Positions 29,681 through 38,347 of a stretch of 64,000 bases of DNA are shown one piece after another. The position numbers and the translations under genes were made by a program. Every line of letters starts with the position of its first letter. Within the stretch, counting starts at the first letter, position 1. This DNA is from Providencia zhijiangensis (GTDB taxonomy: Bacteria > Pseudomonadota > Gammaproteobacteria > Enterobacterales > Enterobacteriaceae), in contig NZ_CP135990.1 of assembly GCF_030315915.2 (NCBI RefSeq), positions 2,046,001 to 2,110,000 on the forward strand, given 5' to 3'. Below the pieces are notes generated by a model, which worked only from the letters and a program-made list of their open reading frames with translations, was not told where the DNA came from and did not search any database.

Positions 29681-29719
29681 TGCCGTAATTTATAAACACG
29701 ATTTACTAGGATCTCGGCT

Positions 29720-30145
29720 ATGTCTCACGATTTAACCACTTATTCAAACGCTCGCTTTATCGCACTGCGTCTACGTCCAGGGGAAGATGTCATTCTTACC
29801 TTACGAGTGCAGGTCAAATATCATCAGTTGCAAGCCGCATTTATTGCTGGCTGCGTGGGTAGTTTGACCGACGTCGCCTTGCGTTTTGCTGGGCAAGAAA
29901 ATACCCATCTTACTTCTGGTAAGTTTGAAATTGTGTCACTGATAGGCACCCTTGACGCTCAGGGGGAACATCTGCATTTGGCGGTTTCCGATGAAAACGG
30001 ACAAATGAGCGGTGGGCATATGATGCCGGGTTGTACCGTCAGAACCACCCTCGAATTGATTATTGGCGAACTTGAAAATAAAACCTTTACCCGCGAGCCT
30101 TGCGCGCTCTCAGGATATGAAGAATTGGTCGTCACCTCTCGTTAA
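29720..30145 (+). CDS. PPC-domain (DUF296) protein
   Basis: 141 residues, all PPC domain: FIALRLRPGEDVILTL at the start, then FIAGCVGSLTDVALRF, the EIVSLIGTL strand and HLHLAVSDENGQMSGGHMMPGC, the last carrying the GGH segment that marks this trimeric family. In bacteria such proteins are described as PD1-like DNA-binding, but the biochemical role is open. It is the first gene before an ECF transporter and may process, sense or bind its substrate (inference). Confidence 0.85.
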   Translation: MSHDLTTYSNARFIALRLRPGEDVILTLRVQVKYHQLQAAFIAGCVGSLTDVALRFAGQENTHLTSGKFEIVSLIGTLDAQGEHLHLAVSDENGQMSGGHMMPGCTVRTTLELIIGELENKTFTREPCALSGYEELVVTSR

Positions 30146-30208
30146 CTTTCATTTTATTTTGATTTTTATTCTGGCTTTATTTTACAACTTATTAGGGATA
30201 TTTAATTC

Positions 30209-30790
30209 ATGGCAAACTCGTCAATCATTTCCAGCCGAACATTGGCTTTAATTGTTTTTTCTATTGCAATCAACATGGTGGTTGGGCAATTAAGTTCCAT
30301 GTTAAAACTGCCTATCTTCCTTGATTCTATCGGCACTATTATCTGTGCACTGCTCGCAGGTCCTTGGGCGGCTATCTTTAGTGGCTTAGCGACTAACTTG
30401 CTTTGGGGCCTTTTAACAGGCCCTATCGCGGCGGCATTTGCGCCTGTTGCGATGATGATCGGCTTAAGTGCTGGTTTACTGGCACGTGCTGGCGGTTTTC
30501 GTACCCTACCACGCGTTATTTTATCGGGCGTGGTGATCACTATCGCACTGATGATCGTCGCCGTGCCTATTCGTACCTACTTATTTTCGGGTACTACCGG
30601 TAGTGGCGCAGACTTTTTTGTAGCCTATTTCCATGCTGTTGGTGAAAACTTATTAGAGTCTGTGGCTATCACCGTTTTAGGCGCTAATATCGCGGATAAA
30701 ATAATTTCAGCCATTGTGGCTTGGTTGCTTGTTCGTCGTTTACCTGAGCGCGTTCAACGTACTTTCCCGAATATGGCTAAAGTGCGTTAG
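30209..30790 (+). CDS. ECF transporter substrate-binding S component
   Basis: 193 residues, about six transmembrane helices, the size and hydropathy of an ECF S component. N-terminal helix with ALIVFSIAINMVVGQLSS, then the LPIFLDSIGTI and LAGPWAAIFSGLATNLLWGL blocks that recur in one S-component family. The substrate is not deducible from sequence; no vitamin-specific motif or riboswitch is seen. It starts 63 bp after the PPC gene and is followed 8 bp later by the T component. Confidence 0.8.
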   Translation: MANSSIISSRTLALIVFSIAINMVVGQLSSMLKLPIFLDSIGTIICALLAGPWAAIFSGLATNLLWGLLTGPIAAAFAPVAMMIGLSAGLLARAGGFRTLPRVILSGVVITIALMIVAVPIRTYLFSGTTGSGADFFVAYFHAVGENLLESVAITVLGANIADKIISAIVAWLLVRRLPERVQRTFPNMAKVR

Positions 30791-30798
30791 GGGTTAGG

Positions 30799-31503
30799 AT
30801 GCACCCTTTTACTTCATTAACCTTATGGTTCTGGTTTAGCGCTAGCACATTGATGCTACCGCTAGGCTGGGGGTTAGTTCTCGTTGCTTTCGCTACCCTT
30901 GCCGCAGTCATCTTACGCTCAGCGTCATTCCATCGCTGGAAATTTATCGCAGCAATTATGTTACCAATGGCGGTAGGACTTTGGCTAATCCACGGAGGGT
31001 GGCTAAGTGAATTATTAACAGGCTCACCGCCACAAGCCCTTCAGCAGCAAAAAGCCATGGCTTTATGGCTGCGTCTGCTCGCCATCATTAGTGCATCTCA
31101 ATTATGGCTACAGTATGTTCCTACTGAACGATTTATCCGAGCGCTATTTGCCAGTCGCCTCCCGGCCAGTTTTGCCTATGTGCTTGCGGGTCCACTTTTA
31201 CTTGTTGAGCAACTTCGTCAGCAGCTTGCCACGATTCGTGAAGCTCAGCTTGCCCGAGGGGTTCCCTTAGATGGCCACTTTTGGCAACGATTAGCTACGT
31301 TGCCCGCCCTATTGCTTCCTCTGGCGAGCCAAGCACTCAGTGAACTAACTGTCCGCAGTGCAGCCCTTGATATGAGAGGTTTTCGCTACACTCGCCATCG
31401 CACCACATTGAATAAACCTGCTGATAGCCGCCTTCAATATATATTGCGTTTTGGCTTATTAGCACTGATCGTAATTGAAGGAGGTTTGGCGCTATGTTGG
31501 TAA
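30799..31503 (+). CDS. ECF transporter T component (EcfT)
   Basis: 234 residues, membrane scaffold linking the S component to the ATPases. Several N-terminal helices, then a cytoplasmic helical pair carrying the two coupling motifs: AQLARG near residue 148 and ALDMRG near residue 192, the second a variant of Ala-Arg-Gly. Its last 10 bases overlap the first ATPase gene, so the operon is tightly coupled. Confidence 0.85.
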   Translation: MHPFTSLTLWFWFSASTLMLPLGWGLVLVAFATLAAVILRSASFHRWKFIAAIMLPMAVGLWLIHGGWLSELLTGSPPQALQQQKAMALWLRLLAIISASQLWLQYVPTERFIRALFASRLPASFAYVLAGPLLLVEQLRQQLATIREAQLARGVPLDGHFWQRLATLPALLLPLASQALSELTVRSAALDMRGFRYTRHRTTLNKPADSRLQYILRFGLLALIVIEGGLALCW

Positions 31504-32360
31504 ATATCACGGAAAACAGGGTGGTAAACCTTCAACAACTTTCTTTTACACCTCAAGGCATCGATCACCCTATCCTTTCCGGGATTGATTTAACGCTAAA
31601 TCAAGGTAATTGGCATTGTGTTTTAGGGGGTAATGGCAGCGGCAAAACCACATTAGCCCAACTGTTGGCGGGTTGGTTACCTGATCAGTTAACCGGCAAA
31701 GTCACTGGTAATGGTATGATCCTTGCTCAACCATTAGGAGAGCAATCTTTAGTTGAGCTATCGATTGAACGTCAACTCGTGCAGCAATCTCCGCAATTAC
31801 AACTCTCTGGCTGTACGTTTACCGTTGAGCAAGAAGTGGCGTTTGGCCCCGAAAATTTAGGACTTCCACCTGAAGAAATCGTTCAACGGGTTGAACAGGC
31901 TCTTGAGTTAACGTTCAGCCAGAATTTACGTCATCGTCACCCAGCCACCCTCTCTGGCGGGGAAGCTCAACGCGTGGTATTGGCGAGCGCTCTTGCTATG
32001 CAGCCACGATTATTGCTATTAGACGAAGCTTTTAGCAGATTAACGCCCGCAGCCACGCATCGATTACTCACTCAGTTAAAAAATTACAGTGAACAAACTG
32101 GCTGTTGTGTCATTTTGTTCGAACGGTATTTACTGCCAGCTCTGCATTTTTGCAATGATTTTTCGTTGCTGGAACAAGGCATTATTGCTGCTCGAGGGGA
32201 TATTGACGCCATATTTATACCCGCACAGCAGACAATCAATATGCCCGATGCGTGGCGTGTTGTCGGGAAATTAATGGCGCATGGTAGTTGGCATTCCCCA
32301 GTGCCTCACAATGAACAACAACTGATTCAAGGTATTGAGGCGTGTTATGCTGCAAATTAA
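31494..32360 (+). CDS. ECF transporter ATPase 1 (signature intact, switch His missing)
   Basis: 288 residues. Walker A GGNGSGKTT, ABC signature LSGGEAQR and Walker B LLLLDEA are canonical. The H-loop position reads VILFERYLL, so the switch His is replaced, apparently by Arg. The D-loop is SRLTPAA. In the heterodimer its signature motif would complete the site formed by ATPase 2. It overlaps both neighbours (10 bp and 14 bp). Confidence 0.88.
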   Translation: MLVNITENRVVNLQQLSFTPQGIDHPILSGIDLTLNQGNWHCVLGGNGSGKTTLAQLLAGWLPDQLTGKVTGNGMILAQPLGEQSLVELSIERQLVQQSPQLQLSGCTFTVEQEVAFGPENLGLPPEEIVQRVEQALELTFSQNLRHRHPATLSGGEAQRVVLASALAMQPRLLLLDEAFSRLTPAATHRLLTQLKNYSEQTGCCVILFERYLLPALHFCNDFSLLEQGIIAARGDIDAIFIPAQQTINMPDAWRVVGKLMAHGSWHSPVPHNEQQLIQGIEACYAAN

Positions 32361-33147
32361 TCAATTAAGCTTTCAATACACCCCGAAAACCGCACATGCC
32401 ATTGAAGATCTTACACTTACGCTTCGCGCTGGAGAATGGGTGGCATTAGTGGGAGACAATGGTGCGGGAAAATCCACCTTATTGCGTTTAATGGCCGGTT
32501 TATTGCCGCCTTCGAGTGGGGAAGTCAATTTTAATCAACAACCCATCAGTGGATTGAAAGCCGCGGAACGCGCTCAACAAATTGGCATTTTATTCCAAGA
32601 GGCTGAAAAACAGATTTTTCACAGCACGGTGAAAGATGAGATTATGTTTGGATTACGCCGCCAAAAATTATCCTCGTCGGATATTGCTGAAAAATTAGAG
32701 CGAGCTTTAACACTTTGCCATTTAACAGATGTTGCGGATAAACATCCGCTTGATTTGCATTCCGCGCAGCGGCGCATGGTCGCTGTGGCCTGTTTAACTG
32801 CGGTCCAACCTAAATTGCTGCTGTTAGATGAGCCAAGCCGTGATTTCGATACACGGTGGCTAGGGTATTTTGAGCAATGGCTAGATTATCAAAAACAATT
32901 GGGTACCACGGTTGTTACGATCAGCCATGATTTGGATTTTGCGGCACGCCATTTTTCTCGTGCAGTACATTTATCCCAAGGTCGCTTAATAGCAGACGGC
33001 AATATTGAAACGGTATTACGTCACCCTGAGTTACAGCCAGATTCCGTTTTGCCATCCCCGACTTTGCATTCACTCAGCCATCAGCTGAATCTACCTATCG
33101 AAAGCCAAGCTGAGCGTTGGATTCAGCAATTTCTGGTACAGCCATGA
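32347..33147 (+). CDS. ECF transporter ATPase 2 (degenerate signature, switch His present)
   Basis: About 266 residues from ATG 32347 (MLQINQLSFQ), with GAGG upstream; an upstream TTG in frame is less likely. Walker A GDNGAGKST, Walker B LLLLDEPS and switch His in TISHDLDF are canonical. The signature is degenerate: LHSAQRR in place of LSGGQ, and the D-loop SRDFDTR is unusual. Partner of ATPase 1. Last gene of the operon; the hairpin at 33163 follows. Confidence 0.88.
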   Translation: MLQINQLSFQYTPKTAHAIEDLTLTLRAGEWVALVGDNGAGKSTLLRLMAGLLPPSSGEVNFNQQPISGLKAAERAQQIGILFQEAEKQIFHSTVKDEIMFGLRRQKLSSSDIAEKLERALTLCHLTDVADKHPLDLHSAQRRMVAVACLTAVQPKLLLLDEPSRDFDTRWLGYFEQWLDYQKQLGTTVVTISHDLDFAARHFSRAVHLSQGRLIADGNIETVLRHPELQPDSVLPSPTLHSLSHQLNLPIESQAERWIQQFLVQP

Positions 33148-33155
33148 TTTAAAGG

Positions 33156-33185
33156 CAAAAAAATAGCCTGCGGTTGGCAGGCTAT
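33156..33185 (-). terminator. purC terminator, shared with the convergent ECF operon
   Basis: ATAGCCTGC - GGTTG - GCAGGCTAT (33163-33185), perfect 9-bp stem. On the minus strand TTTTTTT follows, so it ends purC; on the plus strand the tail is weaker. Confidence 0.85.
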
Positions 33186-33215
33186 CATTGTTTCTTTCAA
33201 GATGATTTTAGAAAC

Positions 33216-33929
33216 TTAGTCGAGTTTAACGCCGATACGACGAGCCACTTCTTCGTACGCTTCAATCAAGCCACCAAGGCTTTGACGGAAACGGTCTTTG
33301 TCCATTTTATTCAGGGTTTCTTTATCCCATAAACGGCTACCGTCTGGAGAGAATTCATCACCCAGCACGACTTCGCCTTTGAATAAACCGAACTCCAGTT
33401 TAAAGTCGACTAAGATTAAACCTGCGTCCGCAAAAATCTTGCTTAAAACATCGTTCGCTTTGTAGCTCAGCTCGCGCATTTTCGCTAAGTTTTCTTTGCT
33501 CACCCAACCGAACGTTTCGCAGTAAGATTCATTCACCATCGGGTCATGTTTAGCGTCATCTTTCAGGAATAAATCGAACAGAGGCGGGTTTAAAATCATC
33601 CCTTCTTCAACCCCAAGGCGCTTAACCAGAGAGCCTGCCGCGCGGTTACGGATAACGCATTCAACCGGCACCATATCCAGTTTTTTAACCAAGGCTTCGG
33701 TATCAGATAACAAAGCTTCCATCTGTGTAGGAATGCCTGCTTCTTGCAACTTAGTCATGATGAAATGGTTAAATTTGTTATTAACCATACCTTTGCGGTC
33801 AAACTGTTCGATACGCTCACCGTCGAGTGCTGATGTATCATTACGGAACTCCAGAACTAATAAATCTGGATCCTCTGTGGTATAGACCGTTTTTGCCTTG
33901 CCACGATACAACTCAGCTTTCTTTTGCAT
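33216..33929 (-). CDS. purC: SAICAR synthetase
   Basis: Joins CAIR and aspartate with ATP in purine synthesis. 237 residues, the E. coli length, from ATG 33929 ([22 protein letters not shown]); 34 open codons upstream are not family-like. Motifs: RGKAKTVY glycine-rich ATP region, [30 protein letters not shown], and DFKLEFG near residue 195. A PurR operator and promoter lie about 220 bases upstream. Single gene. Confidence 0.97.
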   Translation of the reverse strand: MQKKAELYRGKAKTVYTTEDPDLLVLEFRNDTSALDGERIEQFDRKGMVNNKFNHFIMTKLQEAGIPTQMEALLSDTEALVKKLDMVPVECVIRNRAAGSLVKRLGVEEGMILNPPLFDLFLKDDAKHDPMVNESYCETFGWVSKENLAKMRELSYKANDVLSKIFADAGLILVDFKLEFGLFKGEVVLGDEFSPDGSRLWDKETLNKMDKDRFRQSLGGLIEAYEEVARRIGVKLD

Positions 33930-34126
33930 CTTAAACACTCCAGGGATGTGATTACACTCAATAGAAATCAACCTGCACAGCAGATTCAGATAAGTAACAG
34001 TAGAATAAACCGCTAAAAATGGCGGATTCATTGTTAATTTTCTGCTCTGATTCAGCCAGTTATCCCAAAATTATTGATACCGTGCTAACTAACTGATATT
34101 CAATATTTTATGATTAACTGCTAATT

Positions 34127-34165
34127 ATGATAATAAAATTCTCGCGCATACGCAAACGATTACTT
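34127..34165 (-). promoter_or_regulatory. purC promoter with PurR operator
   Basis: ACGCAAACGATTACTT (plus strand, 34150-34165) matches the PurR consensus at all but one position of its core. On the minus strand it contains TTGCGT as -35, followed by a 17-bp spacer and TATCAT (34132-34127). The rest of 33930-34238 holds the purC leader and no gene. Confidence 0.8.
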
Positions 34166-34238
34166 AGCTGCAAATACTGATTTTTTGTCCATTTGTTTCA
34201 CCGAGAATTTTATGATGGATAGATGTGCAGATGGGTAG

Positions 34239-34912
34239 TTAAAGTAATGGATGTTTGCTGATAACAATCAGTTTGTGGGTATATACGTCGATATCTCTCC
34301 CCCAAAGTTGATTGACCCATTGCTCAAAGAATTCAGACTCAGTCTGGATTTGTGTTAGTGGTCTGTCTTCGAGCGTGCCATCGAAAGCATAAATATAATA
34401 GCGCTGTAAAATGCCCAAGAAATCATAATTTCCCAGAAGCGCTGTCCATCTCGAGTATGCTCTTCATCCGTTACCATGATGCTATGATTGTCGAGTAAAT
34501 GAATGAAAAATATTCGAGGTAAATCTCCAATATTATTCCGATGCAAATGAGATATGGTGCGCCAAACTTTAATTTGAGTGCATGTGGTTTCACCAAAGAC
34601 AATATCACTACGCAGTTTCAATTCTAGCAAATATATCGTTTCTGGCTCCCTTCCAGTAGTCACCATCCGATATTGGTTTTTCTTACATACTTTCATTAAT
34701 TGATATCCTTGAGGTACCACATAATTTGGTAAATTAAAAACAGTTGCACCCTCCTCTAGAAAACTTCTTGTATGAGCAATATTATTTAATGAATTTAGTA
34801 AATTATCATTAAAGTTTGTCCCGGCAATTCTTCTTGGCATCGTTATATTATTCCTACTATCCATTGGTTTCGATGCGTTATTATCCATAACTTTTCTTTC
34901 ACTGTTAGCCAT
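34239..34912 (-). pseudogene. Frameshifted gene of unknown function between purC and bamC
   Basis: The open frame runs from ATG 34912 (MANSERKVMDNNAS, AGG upstream) to a stop at 34355. About 30 codons before that stop, near 34437-34442, a one-base shift opens a frame continuing LGNYDFLGILQRYYIYAFDG, then TLEDRPLTQIQTESEFFEQW and WGRDIDVYTHKLIVISKHPLL (quoted in parts), ending at 34239. The continuation looks far more protein-like than the in-frame tail. Either a real frameshift mutation or a sequencing error. No family recognised; codon use is more AT-rich than neighbours. Confidence 0.6.
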
Positions 34913-34932
34913 TACAGCCTGAAGTTTATCCG

Positions 34933-34964
34933 AAAAAAAACGCCATCCCATAGGACGGCGTTTT
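34933..34964 (-). terminator. dapA-bamC terminator
   Basis: Minus strand AACGCCGTCC - TATG - GGATGGCGTT then TTTTTT; a 10-bp stem with one G-U pair, 35 bases after the bamC stop. It overlaps an upstream in-frame start of the next gene, arguing against that start. Confidence 0.9.
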
Positions 34965-34998
34965 CACTTGATAGAACAAATAAGTTAGCTAACTAAAC

Positions 34999-36051
34999 TT
35001 ATTTTTTAGTCGGTGCTTTACTGAAAGCGGCTTTCAGTGCGGCGACCATTTCATCATTCTGTTTCTGAGTTAATGGTACGCCTTTGGTGTTGATAAACTG
35101 TAGGCTACTACGGTTATTCAAATCACCTACTTGGACTTTATAGTCATCTTCCGGTACCGATGGGTCATCAATACCCAGCGCTTGCCACTCAGAGCTGCTC
35201 AAGCCTTTGTAAGTCACCATGACGGAACCTGCTGAACGGCTACGGTCACCCACTTTCATACCAACGCTTTCTAATGCGTGAGGTAAACGCTCCCAAACTG
35301 CATCGTACGGTGCACGAACGATAACCACTGGTAAACCAGTGTCATTGCTGCCGGTTTGAACATCAATGATGCCATAGGCGCTTTGCAGACTATTTTTGCT
35401 TGAGGTATCACGCAGGGTGTACAGAGCATCAGTTAAATCGTTTAATAACAGTTTGTTATAGCGTTGAATTTCCGCTGCATCTGTTACCGTTTCATCACCT
35501 TGGCGTAAGCCTAGGTTAGTCACGGTTAATGCAATCATGCCGTTTTCTGGCTGAACAGTGACTTTATGACGGCTCTCTAATGGGACGTTTTCGTCTGCAC
35601 GATCCCATTTAATCCAGTCAGTTTCGATAGAACGAGAACCATCGTTCTTCGTAGAAACTGGGATGCCACGCTGTTCTAAAATCATGGTCACTTGTGACCA
35701 TAACGCATTATTTTCAGGAGTATTATCTAGCAACAAACGGCTGGCTTCTGCGCTGTTTTCAGTGCGTGAACCGGCTAATTGTGAAATCGTCAGTACTGGT
35801 GGGCGAATATCTAATGCTTTCCCAACCGCTCCTGTTGAGGTGGTTTTAGGAAGATCATATTCACCGTTAGTTGCTGGTAAAGTGATCCCCTGCGGCGCAT
35901 TCAGCACTTTCAATGGCGCAGCATTAAGATATTCCTCATCACCACTGACCTGACGTTTATAGCGCTGATCGCTGGAGCAGGCTGCCAGTAACACGACAAG
36001 TGACAGGCCAGCAACCTTCATAACCTTCGATTTTTGCAATAATGTTGCCAT
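34999..36051 (-). CDS. bamC: Outer-membrane assembly lipoprotein BamC
   Basis: Lipoprotein subunit of the BAM complex that folds beta-barrel proteins into the outer membrane. 350 residues; signal peptide with lipobox LLAAC, lipidated Cys25. The N-terminal unstructured BamD-binding stretch (about 26-100, SSDQRYKRQVSGDEEYL) is followed by two helix-grip domains. It is 16 bp after dapA, the same order as in E. coli, and ends at a strong terminator. Confidence 0.96.
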   Translation of the reverse strand: MATLLQKSKVMKVAGLSLVVLLAACSSDQRYKRQVSGDEEYLNAAPLKVLNAPQGITLPATNGEYDLPKTTSTGAVGKALDIRPPVLTISQLAGSRTENSAEASRLLLDNTPENNALWSQVTMILEQRGIPVSTKNDGSRSIETDWIKWDRADENVPLESRHKVTVQPENGMIALTVTNLGLRQGDETVTDAAEIQRYNKLLLNDLTDALYTLRDTSSKNSLQSAYGIIDVQTGSNDTGLPVVIVRAPYDAVWERLPHALESVGMKVGDRSRSAGSVMVTYKGLSSSEWQALGIDDPSVPEDDYKVQVGDLNNRSSLQFINTKGVPLTQKQNDEMVAALKAAFSKAPTKK

Positions 36052-36067
36052 TAAAATTCCCTAAATT

Positions 36068-36976
36068 TTACAGTAAACCCGCGAGTTTCAAGGCATCTTC
36101 AACCTTTTGCTGTCCAGATACAGTTAACGGTGTCATTGGTAACCGTAAAGTATCATCCGCAATAAGACCTAAACGATGACAAGCCCATTTCGCAGGGATT
36201 GGATTCGGCTCAACAAATAACTGATGATGAACTCCCATCAGCTGTTTATTCAATTCACGGGCCTCAGTATATTTGCCCGCAAGCGCTAAGTCACACATTT
36301 TTACCATCTGTGCAGCCGCGACGTTGGAGGTGACCGAAATGACGCCCTTTCCACCGAGTTGCATAAAATCAAGTGCAGTCGCATCATCACCAGAAAGCAG
36401 AACAAAATGGTCATCAACCAACTCTTTGATTTGATGAACACGTGCTAAGTTCCCTGTGGCTTCTTTAATTGCCACAATATTCGCCAATTTCGCCAAGCGG
36501 CCCACAGTTTCAGGTAATAAATCACATCCAGTGCGCGATGGTACATTATAGAGAACCTGTGGCAAGCTGGTGTTTTCTGAAATTGCTTTAAAATGCTGAT
36601 ATAAGCCTTCTTGTGACGGTCTATTATAATAAGGCGTTACTGTTAGGCACGCAACTACACCACTGTTTTCAAACTCATTTGTTAGCGAAATCGCTTCTGC
36701 GGTCGCATTTGCACCTGTTCCCGCAATAATTGGGATACGGCCATCAGCTAGCTCAAGCGTCGCTTTCACTACATCAACGTGCTCTTTATGGTTTAATGTT
36801 GCTGATTCCCCCGTTGTTCCCACTGACACAATCGCAGAGGTTTTATTTGCGACATGGTAATCCACCAGCTGTTTCAAGCTTTCTCTATCAACGTTACCCG
36901 CTGAATCCATTGGTGTGATCACAGCAACAATACTGCCTTGTAAAAAGTCTTTGTAGTTTACGTTTTGATTAGCCAT
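36068..36976 (-). CDS. dapA: 4-hydroxy-tetrahydrodipicolinate synthase
   Basis: First committed step of lysine/diaminopimelate synthesis: condenses pyruvate with aspartate semialdehyde. About 302 residues from ATG 36976 ([22 protein letters not shown]), preceded by GGGGG; ten upstream codons are unlikely. TIM barrel with [16 protein letters not shown], Tyr in [13 protein letters not shown], and the Schiff-base Lys in VAIKEATGN. First gene of dapA-bamC, divergent from gcvR. Confidence 0.97.
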   Translation of the reverse strand: MANQNVNYKDFLQGSIVAVITPMDSAGNVDRESLKQLVDYHVANKTSAIVSVGTTGESATLNHKEHVDVVKATLELADGRIPIIAGTGANATAEAISLTNEFENSGVVACLTVTPYYNRPSQEGLYQHFKAISENTSLPQVLYNVPSRTGCDLLPETVGRLAKLANIVAIKEATGNLARVHQIKELVDDHFVLLSGDDATALDFMQLGGKGVISVTSNVAAAQMVKMCDLALAGKYTEARELNKQLMGVHHQLFVEPNPIPAKWACHRLGLIADDTLRLPMTPLTVSGQQKVEDALKLAGLL

Positions 36977-37224
36977 CGCAATGCCCCCTAAATAGTGAGT
37001 TTCCATGTTACGTTTTCATTTCACAGAAGAAAACCACCCAAACGCAAGATTTTAATGAATTTTGTTAATGCCGATGACATTAACTTAAATAGAAGTAATA
37101 ATTCAGCCATATTTGTCGCAAGAGTGAATCGCCCCACTTGGCAGATTCACAATTTTATGGTTTCCTTACCAGCATCCTGAGTCAATATCATTGACCTAAA
37201 TTTAGTCAAAATAAGGAAGATACT

Positions 37225-37782
37225 TTGCCTAAGACTGAACCGCAATTTCTTGTTATTACTGCGCTGGGAACAGATCGTCCGGGCATTGTGAATACAATTA
37301 CACGCCTTGTCAGTGAATGTGATTGTAATATTGAGGATAGTCGACTCGCTATGTTTGGCGAGGAATTTACTTTTATAATGATGTTATCCGGCAGTTGGAA
37401 TGCTATCACGCTTCTAGAGGCGATTTTACCAACTAAAGGGGCAGAGTTAGATTTGCTGATTGTTATGAAACGCACGCATAGCGTACAAAAAACCTACTAT
37501 CCGTCTACTGTAACCGTGAATGTAATGGTCGACGATGCGCCGCGTATTATTGAACAATTTACCAATTTGTTTACCACTCAACAGTGCAACATCGCAGAAT
37601 TGATTTCTAAAACACAGCCTGCAAATGATACACAACCGGCTCAATTGGAAATTCAAATTACAGCCCATGACCCACTGGATGATAATGGCATAATTATAAA
37701 GAATAAATTTCAACAACTATGTACAATGCTAAATGCCAAAGGCAACATCAGTATTGTTAACAACCCCAAAATGCAGAGTTAA
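37225..37782 (+). CDS. gcvR: Glycine cleavage system regulator GcvR
   Basis: 185 residues from a TTG start (37225) with AAGGAAG seven bases upstream. Two ACT domains: about 8-80 (FLVITALGTDRPGIVNTITRLVSE, GEEFTFIMMLSGSWNAI) and 93-180. In E. coli GcvR binds GcvA to repress gcvTHP when glycine is low. The C-terminal half is less conserved. 14 bp before bcp, probably one transcript. Confidence 0.95.
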   Translation: MPKTEPQFLVITALGTDRPGIVNTITRLVSECDCNIEDSRLAMFGEEFTFIMMLSGSWNAITLLEAILPTKGAELDLLIVMKRTHSVQKTYYPSTVTVNVMVDDAPRIIEQFTNLFTTQQCNIAELISKTQPANDTQPAQLEIQITAHDPLDDNGIIIKNKFQQLCTMLNAKGNISIVNNPKMQS

Positions 37783-37796
37783 CGGAGATATATGTA

Positions 37797-38267
37797 ATGA
37801 ACCCATTGAAAGCCGGTGATAAGGCACCTCAATTTAGCCTTCCTGACCAAGATGGTGAAATCATCAATCTTTCTGATTTCCAGGGTCAACGCGTATTAGT
37901 TTACTTTTATCCTAAAGCGATGACGCCAGGCTGTACAGTTCAAGCATGTGGACTGCGTGATGAGATGGATACACTAAAAGCAAAAGGTGTCGAAGTTTTA
38001 GGTATTAGTACAGACAAACCAGAAAAATTGGCTCGTTTCGCTGAAAAAGAGTTATTAAACTTCACACTGTTATCCGATGAAGATCATCAAATTTGTGAAC
38101 AATTTGGTGTGTGGGGTGAAAAACAATTTATGGGTAAAACTTATGACGGTATCCACCGCATTAGTTTCCTTGTCGATGCAAATGGCACCATCGAGCACGT
38201 ATTTGACGATTTTAAAACCAGTAACCATCATGAAATCGTATTAGCGTACATCAACGCTAACGCCTAA
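37797..38267 (+). CDS. bcp: Thiol peroxidase Bcp (peroxiredoxin)
   Basis: 156 residues. Reduces hydroperoxides with thioredoxin. Peroxidatic Cys46 in AMTPGCTVQACGLRD with the nearby Cys51 as resolving Cys, one position shifted from E. coli 45/50. Cytosolic, no signal peptide. GGAG precedes the start by nine bases. Second gene of gcvR-bcp; terminator at 38302. Confidence 0.97.
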   Translation: MNPLKAGDKAPQFSLPDQDGEIINLSDFQGQRVLVYFYPKAMTPGCTVQACGLRDEMDTLKAKGVEVLGISTDKPEKLARFAEKELLNFTLLSDEDHQICEQFGVWGEKQFMGKTYDGIHRISFLVDANGTIEHVFDDFKTSNHHEIVLAYINANA

Positions 38268-38301
38268 TTACTGATACATAGTGACTAAAACCTAATCACT
38301 A

Positions 38302-38333
38302 AAAAGGGTTGCTAATTTAGCAACCCTTTTTTC
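38302..38333 (+). terminator. bcp rho-independent terminator
   Basis: AAAAGGGTTGC - TAATTTA - GCAACCCTTTT then TTTC; perfect 11-bp stem. It separates bcp from convergent perM and may work both ways because the left side is A-rich. Confidence 0.92.
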
Positions 38334-38347
38334 TTACTGGCTCTTTT

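Noticed and set aside
29331..29719. Vitamin riboswitch before the PPC-ECF operon
   Set aside because: No thiamin, cobalamin, FMN or other riboswitch core recognised; a palindromic operator explains the region better.
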